This document shows, piece after piece, positions 1 to 11,620 of a stretch of DNA of 64,000 nucleotides. Position 1 is the first letter of the stretch. Every line of letters begins with the position of its first letter. Source of the stretch: Evernia prunastri (Eukaryota; Ascomycota; Lecanoromycetes; Lecanorales; Parmeliaceae). The DNA is taken from NCBI GenBank assembly GCA_003184365.1, contig NKYR01000002.1:62976-126975 (forward strand), given 5' to 3'. The notes under the pieces are model-generated. The model worked only from the letters and a program-made list of their open reading frames with translations. It was not told the DNA's origin and did not search any database. The position numbers and the translations under genes were made by a program.

Positions 1-80
1 TAGTCTTTAAAACAGATCTTCTGTTAGGAGTGTACCTAGGTGGTTGACCAAGATTCTATTGATGAGGAAGGAACTTGCTA

Positions 81-270
81 TCTCTAGGAACTATGGTCCA
101 TATAGTGGGAGAGTGTGCCAAGACCCTAGCCCATAGGGCTACTTGCCAAGTGCCTGCTTGACACACTCGTAACAATCTCTAGGAACTATGGTACATATAG
201 TGGGAGAGTGTGCCAAGACCCTAGCCCATAGGGCTACTTGTCAAGTGCCTGCTTGACACACTCGTAACAC
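81..270. repeat. Two tandem ~95-bp LTR-like fragments
   Basis: Two adjacent copies (81-175 and 176-270) differ at only about three positions. Each contains an imperfect inverted repeat (GAGTGTGCCAAG against CTTGACACACTC) and ends in CTCGTAACA. Read on the minus strand, each copy starts TGTTACGAG, a start typical of fungal LTRs. No retrotransposon coding sequence lies beside them, so I infer relic LTR tails. Confidence 0.6.
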
Positions 271-525
271 AAATTGCTGTAAATAGTAATAATATACTTT
301 ATAATATATAGTCGATTTTCTTAGAATACTTCTAATTATTTTTATTCTTTTTTTCTCGTTATCGTAAACTTTTAATTATTCTCTAAAAATAGATTTTTTT
401 ATTATTTATTCTAATATTAACATTTTTTATTTTACTTCGTATACACAATTTTCTTCGTTTCATAAATCTTCGAAATCTTCGTTATATTCGTCTAGTCTTT
501 ATTCTCTTATTAATTTTATAATATA
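271..525. other. AT-rich, RIP-like non-coding stretch
   Basis: A run of A/T-dominated sequence with many TA, TT and AA steps and no supported gene. It is sandwiched between LTR-like repeats, which suggests repeat-induced point mutation of an old element. That is inference from composition only. Confidence 0.45.
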
Positions 526-964
526 TGTCATGGTTCCAGCTAACAACACCATGACTCCTACCACTCGGCCGGATCGGGCCTAGCGCGGCTTGGCCCTGCC
601 CACAGATATCGGCCTTCTGCCATCATTAGACCTTCATAGCTATTATTCCGTTCATACCGGAATCAATGCATTCAGCTACACCTCCAGTCCCTGACAAATA
701 CGCGCTATAATTTACACTCTTTAAAATTAAAAATTAAATCTTATNTGTCATGGTTCCAGCTAACAACACCATGACTCCTACCACTCGGCCGGATCGGGCC
801 TAGCGCGGCTTGGCCCTGCCCACAAATATCGGCCTTCTGCCATCATTAGACCTTCATAGCTATTATTCCGTTCATACCGGAATCAATGCATTCAGCTACA
901 CCTCCAGTCCCTGACAAATACGCGCTATAATTTACACTCTTTAAAATTAAAAATTAAATCTTAT
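526..964. repeat. 219-bp repeat duplicated head-to-tail around a single N
   Basis: 526-744 and 746-964 are nearly identical (one visible difference, cacaGatatc against cacaAatatc) and are separated by one N at 745. Each copy starts TGTCATGGTT and contains a short hairpin (GTCATGGT against ACCATGAC). The copies could be an LTR-like repeat, or one repeat written twice where two contig ends were joined. Confidence 0.75.
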
Positions 965-1066
965 TGTAAAAAATAATATAAGAATAGTGTCTCGCGACTA
1001 GAAACGAGGGTAATTAAATTACTATATATGATTCGATAATGAAAAAAAGCTCTAGACATGCGAAAC

Positions 1067-1475
1067 GAGTAATCAGTGTGTGAAATCGCCCCGCCGAAAG
1101 GCGGGGCTAGGCTGGGGCGGGGCTAGACCGCCCAGCCGTCGCCCGAGGCCTCTGATGGGCTAGCCTCGCCTTCGCCCCTACTCGTCGGCGAGACGGACTG
1201 TAGATCGCCTCTACATTTTAGTGAACCCTGATTTTCGCAGATAGATTGCAGGATTTTCGGACAGATATTTCGTCATAGATGACTAAGCCTAGCGGCGCCA
1301 AGACTCCTATTCATTGGTTGAAACCGTTAGATTCGCCTCGGCTAGCCCCGCCGTCGCCGTACCACCCTCTAGGCTCGCCTCGCCCTAGCCCTCTCTCTCC
1401 AGAGGTCGCCCTCGCCCTAGCCCTAGGCCCATGGCTGGGCGAGGCGGGGCGATTTCACACCCTGCCGGAGTAATC
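1067..1475. mobile_element. Small hAT-like MITE with terminal inverted repeats and 8-bp flanking repeat
   Basis: An 18-bp perfect inverted repeat (GTGTGAAATCGCCCCGCC at 1078-1095, complement at 1443-1460) bounds a GC-rich core of about 390 bp. The 8-mer GAGTAATC occurs just outside both ends (1067-1074 and 1468-1475), as expected for the 8-bp target duplications made by hAT transposases. The right end read inward starts CAGGGTGTG, also hAT-like. There is no transposase gene, so it would be non-autonomous. The core has further GGCGGGGC/GCCCCGCC inverted segments that could fold strongly. Confidence 0.7.
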
Positions 1476-1895
1476 TTAGATAATAAGCTTAAGCCTATTT
1501 CAGCCCTACGGAGGTATCTTACGTGCTCAACCAAAGACTTTATCTGTCCATCAATACGAAATCCATCAGTCAATTGATGCATTGCAGAATGGTCTGGCAG
1601 ATATGAGAAGGTATCTGTTGTACTTTATGCAAATTTGATTATGTTTCGATTTTGACAGGGAGTAGAATCTTGACTTCTTGCGGAAATCTGAAGTCATTGC
1701 TCAAGCGCTAGATTTTGAGGCCAAGAGGTGGGGTCGGGGTTGCGACTTGCCCGAGGGCTGCACGCCTTTTCGAGCATCTTATCTCAACAAAACTATCAAG
1801 TGGAATACAAGGATTCAATGTCTACTTGATGGGTTCAGCAATGAATTATATGTTCGTAGTACTGTAGTGTAGATGCGAACTTCAACAGACGTGGC

Positions 1896-4509
1896 ATGGA
1901 AAGTCCAAACCAACGGCAACATCGTATCCGGAAGCGGGCACGGAATGCGTATGTCTGAAAATCCTACATCTTCATCCTACCTACCATACACTGTATGCTC
2001 ATCCGCCGCATGGATTTACAGCTGCAGCCGTTGCCGCCAACAGAAGATTAGATGTTCTGGTACCGCGCCATGTGGACAATGTAGCAAGAAGAACCTGCCG
2101 TGCAATTTCGACAGCGAACACCAAAAGGTTCTAGTCACAAGAGGGTGAGTAAGCAGACCAACGAGCCTAATGAGCTGCGCAACTGCCAATTTCTCCGCTA
2201 AAATCTTTTGTCAAGATTCCTCACCTCTCTCGAAAGACAAGCCGGCGTCCCCCATCACCGTAGCAGCCGCGGCCCCGAACGAGACCGCGATGCTCCCCCT
2301 CTCTCCGCAGATGAAACGGATAATCCCTTCGTGCAAGCAGGCAAGTCTCCGGACGGATGAAATGCGGGCCCGACTTACAGTTCGCCAGGGTTTGACGTGG
2401 GACACCCTCCAAGACTTCCGACTCCCCCAACCGCATCTCGCTCCAATGACTGCACGCAATCAGACTCGGAATTTGAGTCTCGGAGCGAGAGCACCGCCAC
2501 AGATGAGGGCCTCACGAATCCTTTGGTATCAGGCAGATCCCTTTACATGGCCGACAGAACGGGCCAGCCGTGTGAGTTCTCTTGCATGCAAATGCTGCAG
2601 ATGCTGTCAAAGTCTGACGAAGAGCCTCATATAGCCTACCTTGGCACATCTTCGAATTGGTCTTTTGCCAGGCGGATACTGAGCAACGCCCACGAGCGGG
2701 TGTATGGCACTCCGCTCCCCGCAGCAAGTCTTATTTTCGACGGACAAACGTACGAACTTGGTTGGGATGGCCGGCGAGGATCCGCGGAGTTCGACGAGGC
2801 CACACTGCCGACCTCAGACTTTGCTCTATTTCTAATCAACGCAGTCAAGTTTCACTGCGGTCAACTGTTTCACTTATTCGACGAACAGGACTTTATGCGC
2901 AATTTTGGCAATTACCACGACCAAGAACGTCGAGATGACTGTTCTGACCTATGGCACATTCACTACCTTCTGATTCTCGCTCTAGGCAAAGCGTTCGTTG
3001 TTCGAGTCGGTCAATACCGACGACCCCCAGGCGCCAATCTGTATGTTCAAGCAATGAAATTACTTCCTGACACCACGGCCCTTGTCAACGACCCAATCTC
3101 ATCAATTGAGATCCTGTGTTGCGCGGCGCTCTATCTTCAATGCTTGGATATGCGTGCTACCGCGTACAATCTTGTGAGTTCTTTGGTTCTCGGAAGCATA
3201 GCTCACTCATCGCTCACTTCGGTGGTAGATTGGACAAGCCTTGCGCATGGCCGTAGCGCATGGAATACACACGGACATCCAGAGTGGTCACCACTCCGGG
3301 GCCGTGACTGAGAGGTGCCGTGAGGTTTGGTGGACGGTGTACGTGCTAGACCGTCATCTGTCCTCTTTAATGGGCGTGCCGCTCGCACTGGCAGAGCAGG
3401 ACATCAGCGCGCAGCTCCCATCTTTTGCCGGCTTCTCACAAAAGACTTTGGCGTTGTCAATACATGTTAGACTTGCCAAAGCCACCACGTTAATACTTCG
3501 AAGTGAGTGCTACATTGCCCTTTTCCCTCCAACGTGTCATTTCTAATGGTGCCCACCACAAGCCGTCTACGGCGAAGAGGGTCGTATGGACAGTCGATTT
3601 TTGGCCAGCATCAAGAATGCGTTAAAGTTCCTTGCGAGCGTCAATGACGAGCGGAATAGCGGCTTTCCTCTCAACCTGAAAGAACCGTTGAGCAGCATCT
3701 CGAGGCTCTCGGCCTATCTGCATTTGTTTCACCATCAAGTTCGTGATACTCTGTGATTGCAATCGGCTTCAAGCTGGGCGGACTAACGCGAAATTCGCAG
3801 TGCATTATTCTCACCATCAGACCGTTGTTGTATGCGTTATGGCAGAAAAGGGTCGAGACGTCAACACCATTGCGCGTCCGCTCAGGGGGGAGCGTCCGAT
3901 CCTTGCTGCGAATCTGTGTCGCGTCGGCACACGAGACGATGAAAATCCTCGCTGCCCTCCAGGCTCAGAGCCTTCTTGGTACGTATCCGTGAGCAAGGCG
4001 GCATGAGAGTCGCATGTCGAGCTTTTCACTAAAATCCATGGCTAGAAAGCTTCATAACTTTCGACCTCGAGTCCACATGGTCGTGCGCGGTCGTGCTTCT
4101 GGTCACCAAGATGGTAGACCCGTCTCTGCTCCGGAAAAACGAGTCGTGGCTGCAGCAGACGCATTCAGTCCTGGATGAAATGGTCTCCAAAGGCAGTCTG
4201 ATCGCAGGACTCCGAAAGGCCGAGCTGCAACAGCTGGACGAGACGCTGACAAGGCTGCACACCGCGTCCACGCATTCAGTCACTGCTCACGACTCCGTCA
4301 TGCAGAACTTCGAGGGACACCAAACCGGAGTGGAGAGCGTTCGAGATGTCGGTTCGAGTCATTCGCAGATGGATTTTGAACCGTTGCAGGACTGGAACTC
4401 CGAGGAAGGGTTGAGCGGGGAGCAGTTGATTGCTGTCGCGGACTCGTTGGACTTTGCTAACCTGGACTGGTTGTCGGCTACTCCGCTGGGCCAATTGGAC
4501 GGCTACTGA
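1896..4509 (+). CDS. Zn(II)2Cys6 transcription factor with fungal-specific regulatory domain
   Basis: Probable nuclear DNA-binding regulator. My spliced model is join(1896..1948, 2022..2144, 2216..2340, 2389..3173, 3229..3502, 3563..3738, 3801..3978, 4046..4509), 725 aa. The ATG at 1896 was chosen because removing intron 1949-2021 gives a basic leader followed by a perfect binuclear zinc cluster, Cys19-X2-Cys22-X6-Cys29-X5-Cys35-X2-Cys38-X6-Cys45. The middle region (about 200-550) has the hallmarks of the fungal_trans domain (PF04082), including the REVWWTVYVLDR-type motif near 3331-3360. The third intron uses a GC donor (CAG|GCAAGT); an in-frame TGA at 2356-2358 is removed with it. It is the nearest regulator to the P5C dehydrogenase and permease genes, so a role in amino-acid catabolism is possible but unproven. 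Confidence 0.88.
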
Positions 4510-5057
4510 TGTTTTCAATTCAATCAAATGAGGCATATATATCTGTCAGTGTAAATAGTGATGAAACCATATGAATAGGTTATCCCAAGTCTCAACGCCG
4601 ACGCGAGTAAATCTAGATAGGCTTTCAGATATACCCCAATGCGAGATTTTTTCTTATCATTTATACAATGTCCCGAAAGCAGAAGTATTGCTGACGATGC
4701 GATCGGAATGGGAACATTAACACGACTCCACAGAAGACGACTTTCGGATAAAGGAGCTATTCATTGAGTTATCAACACTCTTACTAACACCAAGAATCTC
4801 CCACCAATCATATATACACAGCCATCTAAAACCAGCGTGTAGTACTCTATTTGCATTGAAAATCCATTCCTTACCTTTTCCGAGGAACATTCACAAATCC
4901 TATACACGCATATTTCCTTGACCTGTACGCATCACAACCTCGGGCACATCCCAGGACTAAGATCCGAGTCGAGTCGCTTCTTTCCGCCCTCACTGTCGTT
5001 CTGGATCGACGCTACGCTGGAAAAATAGAATAAGGCGACAAGTCTGAAAGCGAGCGC
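4510..5057. other. Intergenic, no gene seen
   Basis: This is the 3' flank of the Zn2Cys6 gene. I see no conserved coding sequence, RNA gene or repeat here. Confidence 0.5.
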
Positions 5058-5460
5058 GTGGAGACTCGGCTCCTCTCTTCTCCTCTCTTCTCTGCTCTCT
5101 TCTCTTCTCTGCTCTCTTCTCTTCTCTTCTCTCCTCTCCTCTCCTCTCCTCTCCTCTATTCCCTTCCCATCACTTTCACCGTCCACCCCACCCCATCGGG
5201 AAATGCGCACTTCTCTATGCACTCAGTCAGTCACTCATCCATCCACCATCCCCCAATCTATCCATCTACTCACCCATTCATCCATCCCTCCACCCACCCT
5301 GCTATCTACCCATCGATCCGCCCACCCTATTCATCCAACCATCCATCCATTCACCATTCCACCTATACCACAATCTGTCCACTCACTCACTCACTCATCC
5401 ATCATCCCGCCATCCATCCATCCATCCACCCATACCATACCATCCCACACCCCACCCCAT
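5058..5460. repeat. Microsatellites: (CTCTT/CTCCT)n then (CCAT)n-like
   Basis: 5075-5158 is almost pure pyrimidine made of CTCTT and CTCCT units. 5220-5460 is a degenerate CATC/CCAT/CACC repeat. Long frames through this stretch on either strand are repeat artefacts. The second repeat runs right up to the 3' end of the cupin gene. Confidence 0.85.
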
Positions 5461-5464
5461 CCCC

Positions 5465-6268
5465 TCACCCTACCCCCCACAGCCCCCCCAATCCCTCCCT
5501 CCCCTCCCCAACCACTGGATCCCGCCCGGGCCTCGGCACCGCCCACACAGCCTCGAACCCTCCACCACCATCGCCGCCGACGTGGTCGCCCCCCCGGGAG
5601 AAATCCCACGCGCTGCCCCGCGGGTACGCGCCGAGCATGGTGAAGCCAGAGAGGGGCACGCGGGCCAGCGTTGCTTCTTCTTCTGTTTCTCGAAGGGCGG
5701 CGGCATCGTCGTTGTCATTGTCGGCGTTGTTGTCGTTGTTTTTGAAGGGGTGGGGGATGCCGTGCCCGTTGCCCGGGGTGAGGAGGGCGAATTTGCCGGC
5801 GGGGTGGGGATCGAACGTCTTGTGCGCGACGCCGGCGGGAATGAGGAAGACGTCGCCGGCGTGGGCGCGGAGTTCGAGGCCGGGGGGTTCTTTCTCGTTT
5901 TCGTTTCGGTTTCCGTTTTCCTCCTTGCTCTCTCGGCCGGCGATGTTGTCGTCGTCATCATCCTCTTCATCATCAGCTCGCGTGTCGACATCGGCGACGC
6001 CGAACCGGATCGTCGCGGAGCCGGAGAGCACGGCCATGCATTCGTGCGTCGCAGAATGGTAGTGCGACGGCTGGGTGGGCGCGTAGCGGTAGATCCACTG
6101 CGTGTGCCACCCGTTGCTCGCGAAGCGTCGGTGGACGGTGGCCGGGTTGCAGGTTCCGTTCGCCTCCTTGTGGGCGAAGTAGTTGGGGTAGTGGATGAGG
6201 GGATAGGGGGAGTTGGGGATGAGGGGGGTGGGAGGGAGGTGGTAGCTTCGGATGTCGGGCTCTGGCAT
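5465..6268 (-). CDS. YjlB-like cupin-domain protein
   Basis: Single exon, 267 aa. It resembles the fungal YjlB/cupin family, small double-stranded beta-helix proteins of unknown substrate and probably cytosolic. The first cupin motif is visible as the H-Y-H...H-E-C stretch around residues 68-76, and a second motif region lies near the G-D-V-F-L-I-P-A-G-V-A-H segment (about 137-148). Two low-complexity inserts interrupt the fold: an Asp/Glu-rich run (about 97-109) and an Asn/Asp-rich run (about 175-187). The C-terminus keeps the family's W-x-V-P-x-P-x-x-D-P-V-x-G-E pattern. It lies between the Zn2Cys6 gene and P5C dehydrogenase; a functional link is not shown. Confidence 0.8.
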   Translation of the reverse strand: MPEPDIRSYHLPPTPLIPNSPYPLIHYPNYFAHKEANGTCNPATVHRRFASNGWHTQWIYRYAPTQPSHYHSATHECMAVLSGSATIRFGVADVDTRADDEEDDDDDNIAGRESKEENGNRNENEKEPPGLELRAHAGDVFLIPAGVAHKTFDPHPAGKFALLTPGNGHGIPHPFKNNDNNADNDNDDAAALRETEEEATLARVPLSGFTMLGAYPRGSAWDFSRGGDHVGGDGGGGFEAVWAVPRPGRDPVVGEGREGLGGLWGVG

Positions 6269-6933
6269 TCTTTTTCCTTTCTTTTTTCTATTTTCTTGGA
6301 ATTTCTATGGTATTTGCTTTTTTATTTTATATGGTTAGGACAGTTACTTCGAGATGGCGTGCACTCGAGGGAGTGATGAGCCTATCTTTTGTTGTTGTTT
6401 TTGTTGTTGTTGTAAACATAAAGATTGATATCAAATGGGAAGGTTGACTCGGGTGGGGGGTGTGACGTACGTAGATGGAAAAACGTACGCAACGACCAAA
6501 GCTGCTTTCCATGCGGATGACCTTTCTTTCTTTATTTCTGCTGGCAGCTCTGGAAGATTGACCATAGGATGTAGAGCAAGAAAGTGGGATGGAAATAGGA
6601 TTCGGGTCGTTGAGTTACGCCAGCTAAAGGACGTCCTGCAGCAGTGGGAGCACTCTCGTCTCGCAATGCGCTTATCTCATTCCTCTCCCCCCTAACCCCC
6701 TTCTCAATCCATATTTGCGTTTGATTAAAGAAGATGGTGTAGCACACTTCGCTTGCGGTATGGAACGAAGAACACCCCCATGCACAGGCACATGCAGGTT
6801 TTGTGACTGCGTTGACGGCCACACATCTATCATGGATCGACAAGAAGTGGTAAATATGCCTCTTCGATCTCAAATTACTAATTGACTAATTGACAACTAC
6901 TTTTTGTCTAGGAGGGCCATGGCCAGCATTTGC
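6269..6933. other. Intergenic between cupin and P5C dehydrogenase genes
   Basis: This stretch combines the 5' flank of the cupin gene with the 3' flank of the P5C dehydrogenase gene. It holds a short (TTG)n tract at about 6387-6412 and no supportable gene. Confidence 0.5.
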
Positions 6934-8743
6934 TCAAAGATTGCTAGGATACTTCACAGTGTCCAATTTATTGTACTCCTCCTTCAACGTCCTGGGTGAC
7001 GTAAAACGCATCAACAGATTGAGGCTGCCGGCTTTATCGTTCGTCCCGCTCGCTCGGGCACCTCCAAAGGTCTGCTGCCCTATGACAGCCCCCGTCGTCT
7101 TGCAATTGGTGTAGAAGTTGCCGGCCGCGTATCGAAGTCGGTTCTCGGCCTGTCGGATCGCAATCGGATCGTTTGCGAATATGGCTCCCGTGAGTGCGAA
7201 GCCACCCCCTTGTCTGTCGACGGTGTCTAGCACGCTGTCGAACTCGGCATCGGGATACACGTGCGCTATGAGTACCGGGCCGAAAAGCTCTTGGTCGAAC
7301 AGTGGATGATCGGGTGTTTTGGAGACGTATAGGGTAGGGTCGATGTAGTGGCCTTTGCTCCCGTCATAGGTGCCTCCAATTATCCTCTCAATCTGATTGT
7401 CTTTGTTGGCGGAGTCCATCGCCTTGGTGATCTTGTCAAAGGCCGCCTGGTTGATCACGGGCCCGAGGAAGTTCTCAAAATCCTCAGGAGGGCCGACCTT
7501 GAGCGCACCGAGCTCGCGCTTCATCGAGTCAAAGAAAGCGGTAGCCTGGCTCTGTGGGATGTATATCCGCGAACAAGCCGAGCACTTCTGGCCGGCATAC
7601 TCGAACGAAGCGCGGATCGTATGTCGGACCGCGTTTTCGATGTCTGCAGAAGCGTGGACCAGGTGAAAATTCTTTCCAGACGTCTCACCCACCATTCTGG
7701 GGATATCGCGGTACTTGTTGTTGACGACGCCCTCGGCTGCCTTTGAATAAAGTGATCGAAATACGCTGGAGGATCCAATGAAGCTGAGAGCAGAAAACTC
7801 CCTGTGATCCAACACCTTTCTCGTGATCATCTCGGGATCACCATTGACGAGCTGAACGACTCCTGGGGGAAGCCCGGCCTCGAGCAAAATCTTGTGCACC
7901 AGGTAGCTGGAGTATACGGACATGGCTGATGGTTTCCACACAACCACGTTGCCCATGATTGCAGGAGCGGAGACGAGGTTGCCGCCAATCGCGGTGAAGT
8001 TGAAGGGTGAAACTGCGTACACAAAGCCTTCGAGCGGCCGATAGTCGGTTCGACCGTGGTGTCCGTGGGAATTGATGGTAGGCTGTTTGTCATAGATCTC
8101 TTGGGCGAAGCCGACATTGAAGCGGAAGAAGTCTGCCAGCTCAGCAGCCGCATCGATCTCAGCCTGCCATGCATTTTTGCCCTGACCAAGCATGGTAGCT
8201 GCCATGAGCTCATAGCGGTACTTGCCCGAGACCAACTCAGCTGCTCGGAGAAAGATGCCGGCGCGATCAGTAAAAGGCATGTCCTGCCAGGCTGACTTGG
8301 CGCTCAGTGCGGTTTGTATGGCGGCAGAAACGTCGCTCTCTGAGGCATCAGCATATTGAGCAAAAACGCTGTCGTGCTCCGATGGCATTGTCATCGAGAC
8401 GCGCTGTGCATTGGTCTGTCCCTTCGAGCCGACGGGCCCGCCTCTTGCTGGAACCTGAAGGGGCAATTTGGATCTCAAATCATTCAGTGCTGCGACCAGT
8501 TTTTGTCGCTCAGGCGACCCCTTCACATAGTCGAACTGGACGTTTTCTTTAGTGACCTGGATCTGTTGTAGCAGCAAGGCTGACGCTCACATTGGGCTCA
8601 TTGAACGGTTTCGGGACAGCATAATGCCCGCCGTTTGCGATTCCTCGCCGCGTGCCTCCCACGAATCTTAGAACGCGAGCTGGCGGTTGGACTTGGACGT
8701 TGCGCGGGATGGCAGATGCGTAAAGGCTAGTGACTTGTTTCAT
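6934..8743 (-). CDS. PUT2: Delta-1-pyrroline-5-carboxylate dehydrogenase, mitochondrial
   Basis: Oxidises P5C/glutamate semialdehyde to glutamate with NAD+, the second step of proline catabolism in the mitochondrial matrix. The ALDH superfamily domain fills exon 2. The catalytic Cys lies in EYAGQKCSACSR, the family-specific form, and the general-base Glu in VGETSGKNF. Exon 1 (8743..8591) supplies a basic, Ser/Arg-rich leader that fits a mitochondrial targeting peptide. Best join: exon 2 from 8535, a 55-nt intron (8590..8536) with a CACTAA branch-like site, giving FNEPN followed by FDYVKGSPER and 584 aa. In-frame acceptors at 8562 or 8556 would need 28-34 nt introns. It is divergent from the permease at 9485, sharing a 741-bp promoter region. 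Confidence 0.96.
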
Positions 8744-9484
8744 CGCTTCTTTTTATAGCGTATGGGGCGCCGGCGAAGGTCGGTATGTGGATTCAAAGGC
8801 TTAAGAAGATGAGTAAAAAGCGGCATGTCGGCGTTAATAGATAGGACTCGTAGGTGGCCTAGAGACAGATAGATGCACGGTTGGCCGAGTTTTGGTTCGG
8901 ATATTGTTTGCGCTTTTTTCGGGAGAGCAGCCGATGGTTCGACTTGCCGGTGACAAGTGTCGTGGGTGTCGGCAACGCAGCCGGGCGTTGTCGGGTAAGG
9001 TACTTCACCTGATGTTTTCGGGATAAGCCGTTGAGGGGTCAACCATTCACTCACCTGTCATTGGGGAATCCGAACATCTACGCGGGGTCCTTTTCTTGGT
9101 AAAACAGTCTTACAACTCTACTAGAATACAATCAACGCCACCTGACCGGCTGACCCACACAACCTCGCCAGGACCTCGCCAGCCATCTAACTCGATCTTC
9201 ACTGCTATCTAAGCTATGTCCATCAGGAGTGTAAAGGAGTGACGCCAACATTGGTCTGGGCCCTTGCAGCCAACCACTCGGACCTTTTGGCATCTCGAGC
9301 ACGCGCGTATATATCATAGGCACCCTCCTCCCGTGCTCATCTTGCTCATCTTGCTTCATGCTTCATCTTCCACCCGGCTCTAAAACCTAAAGCCAACGCC
9401 CCCCACACCCTACCCATTTTGGGCAATCCCACTTCATACCATTACGCCTTTTATCCTTCCTCACTGCGTGAGGAAATACTCGCC
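8744..9484. promoter_or_regulatory. Shared divergent promoter region, P5C dehydrogenase / permease
   Basis: Both genes start outward from this 741-bp spacer. A TATATAT lies at 9308-9314, about 170 bp before the permease ATG. Several CCGG cores occur (for example near 8950, 8980, 9148 and 9373), which could serve Zn2Cys6 binding, but no paired site was clear. Confidence 0.4.
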
Positions 9485-11620
9485 ATGACCTCCAAATCTC
9501 ACAGTGGCTCGGATTCCAGCCTGCCCAAAGATGGCGAAAAGGGAGATGCCCAGTTCGATCTCCAGCCTATGCAAAGTGTTCGCGAGGGAGATATGGTCGA
9601 AATGGTCGACACGACTAACGGACAGTTCCATCGCTCCTTCACACCGCATCAAGTCCATGTATGCATCCAACCAATCCGTCTGATCAGCGTGGCCGCCTGC
9701 TGACGGGGCCATCTTCAGATCATCTCACTTGGTTCAAACATCGGTTCTGGGCTGTTCATCGGTACTGGTGCTGCTCTGGCCGGTGGTGGCCCTGGGAACA
9801 TGGTTATTGCTTACTTAATGGTCTGCTCATGCGTCTGGGCTGTCCTGCAGTCTCTCTCGGAAATGACCATTGCTTTCCCAACCTCCGGTAATTACATTGA
9901 TTATGCGGACCGATGGGTTGATCCGGCCTTGGCGTTTGGTGTTGGCTTTGCCGAATGGCTGGGTAAAAAGCTCTCAACTACCATCCATGGCCTACACTGA
10001 CTCTGGCGCAGGTTGGACCTCCATTGTTGCCTCCGAAGCCGCTTTCTTCAACATTCTCATCCAATTCTGGGCAAATGGAAACTTCCCAGAGGCTGCCTCG
10101 CGTGAGTGTGCACATCCCCGCCAACAATGGTGGATGCCTGGCTGCACTTCTGTAGCCACCGTTCTCCATTCTGTGCACAAGCATTGAAATCGCAGATTTG
10201 TTGACCGTATAGACAGTTACCATTTTCTTGGTCACAACCATTATCATCTTCACCATGCCCAACACGATCTTTGCTTGGTTCGAGTATTTCACCTCTTTGA
10301 TCAAGATCATCCTCTTCATGCTCATCATTCTGATCTCTCTCGCGATTGTCTGCGGGGCGGGGCCGCAAGGTTATGTGCACGACGGAGCGACTTGGAGAGA
10401 CTTGCCAGCCTTCAAAAACGGATTCTCAGTACGTACAGCTCGGCCCAATCTGAGCTCAATCAACTGAGACTAAATTTTCCAAGGGTTTTGCGCACGCGGC
10501 TCTACTCGCGACTTGGGCTGTCGGCGATCAGATTTTCATTGGCATCATGGGCGGAGAAGCTCAGAACCCACGCTTTTCCATGGGCCATGCCACGAAACTC
10601 GTCCCTTACCGGGTGATCTTCGTCTACATGGCGTGCGTGATCTTCATTACCTTGCTCATTCCCTCGGACAATAAGAATCTGCTGGGCGGCTCCGGGATTA
10701 CGGCATCCCCTTTCGTCTTGGCCATCACATTGGTGAACATTCCCTATGTATCGGACATCTTGAACGCTGGCATCATGTGCGGTATTCTCGCCATCTCCGC
10801 TGAATCGATCTACCTGTCCTCCAGAATCTTGAGGACGATGGGCAATCAAAAGCTCATTCCGGAATGGGTTGCACAGGTCGATCGCAAAGGGCGACCGGTA
10901 CGGTCACTGATTATAACCTGCCTCACGGCGATTGTGCTAACATACATCAACATGTCCGGTAAGTGACTCGGAACAGCTATTTTGATAGCCTGTCTATCTT
11001 TCGAAGTTTGACGACACTAAGTCTGTGCTTTAGCCGGCGGCACGACTGCACTCACCTGGTTTGTCTCTATCACGAGCGCCTCATTCTTCATCAACTGGAT
11101 GGTTGTCTCGTTCACTTCTTATCGTTTTCATAAAGTTCTTGCTGCCCAAAATGACCCACTGTTCTCAAACCTGTATGCTTGGAGGTCCAGCTACTGGCCG
11201 CTTGCACCTGCGTGGCTCATGACCATATCCACCATCCTCCTGATTTGCTGCATCTACGTGGGTGCCAAGCCTCCGGTGAGTTCCTGATCTTTACTGAAAC
11301 CTTTTGGCCGTTAATTTCTGTCCATCCGCGCTGGCCGTTGCTAAAGCTTCTTCTCTTCTTCCTTTGACTGACGTGTGCACGAATAGGGCGAAACGGGCAC
11401 TACGGCGTCAAATTTCTTCCAATACACCATTGGCGCGATCTTGATCTTCACCCTGACAGTCGGATACAAGCTCATTTTCAAGACGCCGTGGCGAAATCTA
11501 GAAACCGCGGATTGCCAGACGGGACGACGAAAGCTAACCCCTGAAGACATTGACCAATTGGACAAATATTATGCCCAGCCGGGCTGGCGACGATTCTTGA
11601 CCTATGTCAAGCTTTGGTAG
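9485..11620 (+). CDS. Amino-acid permease of the APC/YAT family
   Basis: Plasma-membrane amino-acid:proton symporter by family. Spliced model join(9485..9658, 9719..9962, 10012..10101, 10217..10428, 10484..10958, 11034..11275, 11387..11620), 556 aa, all introns GT-AG. The first transmembrane helix carries the family signature SLGSNIGSGLFIGTG with an adjacent Gly/Pro-rich turn. About 12 hydrophobic segments follow, with hydrophilic termini. The substrate cannot be read from sequence. Divergent pairing with P5C dehydrogenase makes proline or a related amino acid a reasonable guess, since A. nidulans prnB and prnC are clustered. The CDS lies 741 bp from its divergent neighbour. Confidence 0.93.

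Noticed and set aside
526..964. Intact LTR retrotransposon bounded by the 219-bp repeats
   Set aside because: The copies are adjacent with only one N between them, so there is no internal region.
5058..6376. Long plus-strand frames of 334 and 264 codons
   Set aside because: They run through pyrimidine and CCAT microsatellites or antisense to the cupin gene and have low-complexity composition.
8536..8590. A 28- or 34-nt intron in the P5C dehydrogenase gene
   Set aside because: In-frame acceptors exist at 8562 and 8556, but a 55-nt intron ending at 8536 is of normal size, has a branch-like site and gives the expected NEPN-x-x-Y-x-K-G-S-P-E-R context.
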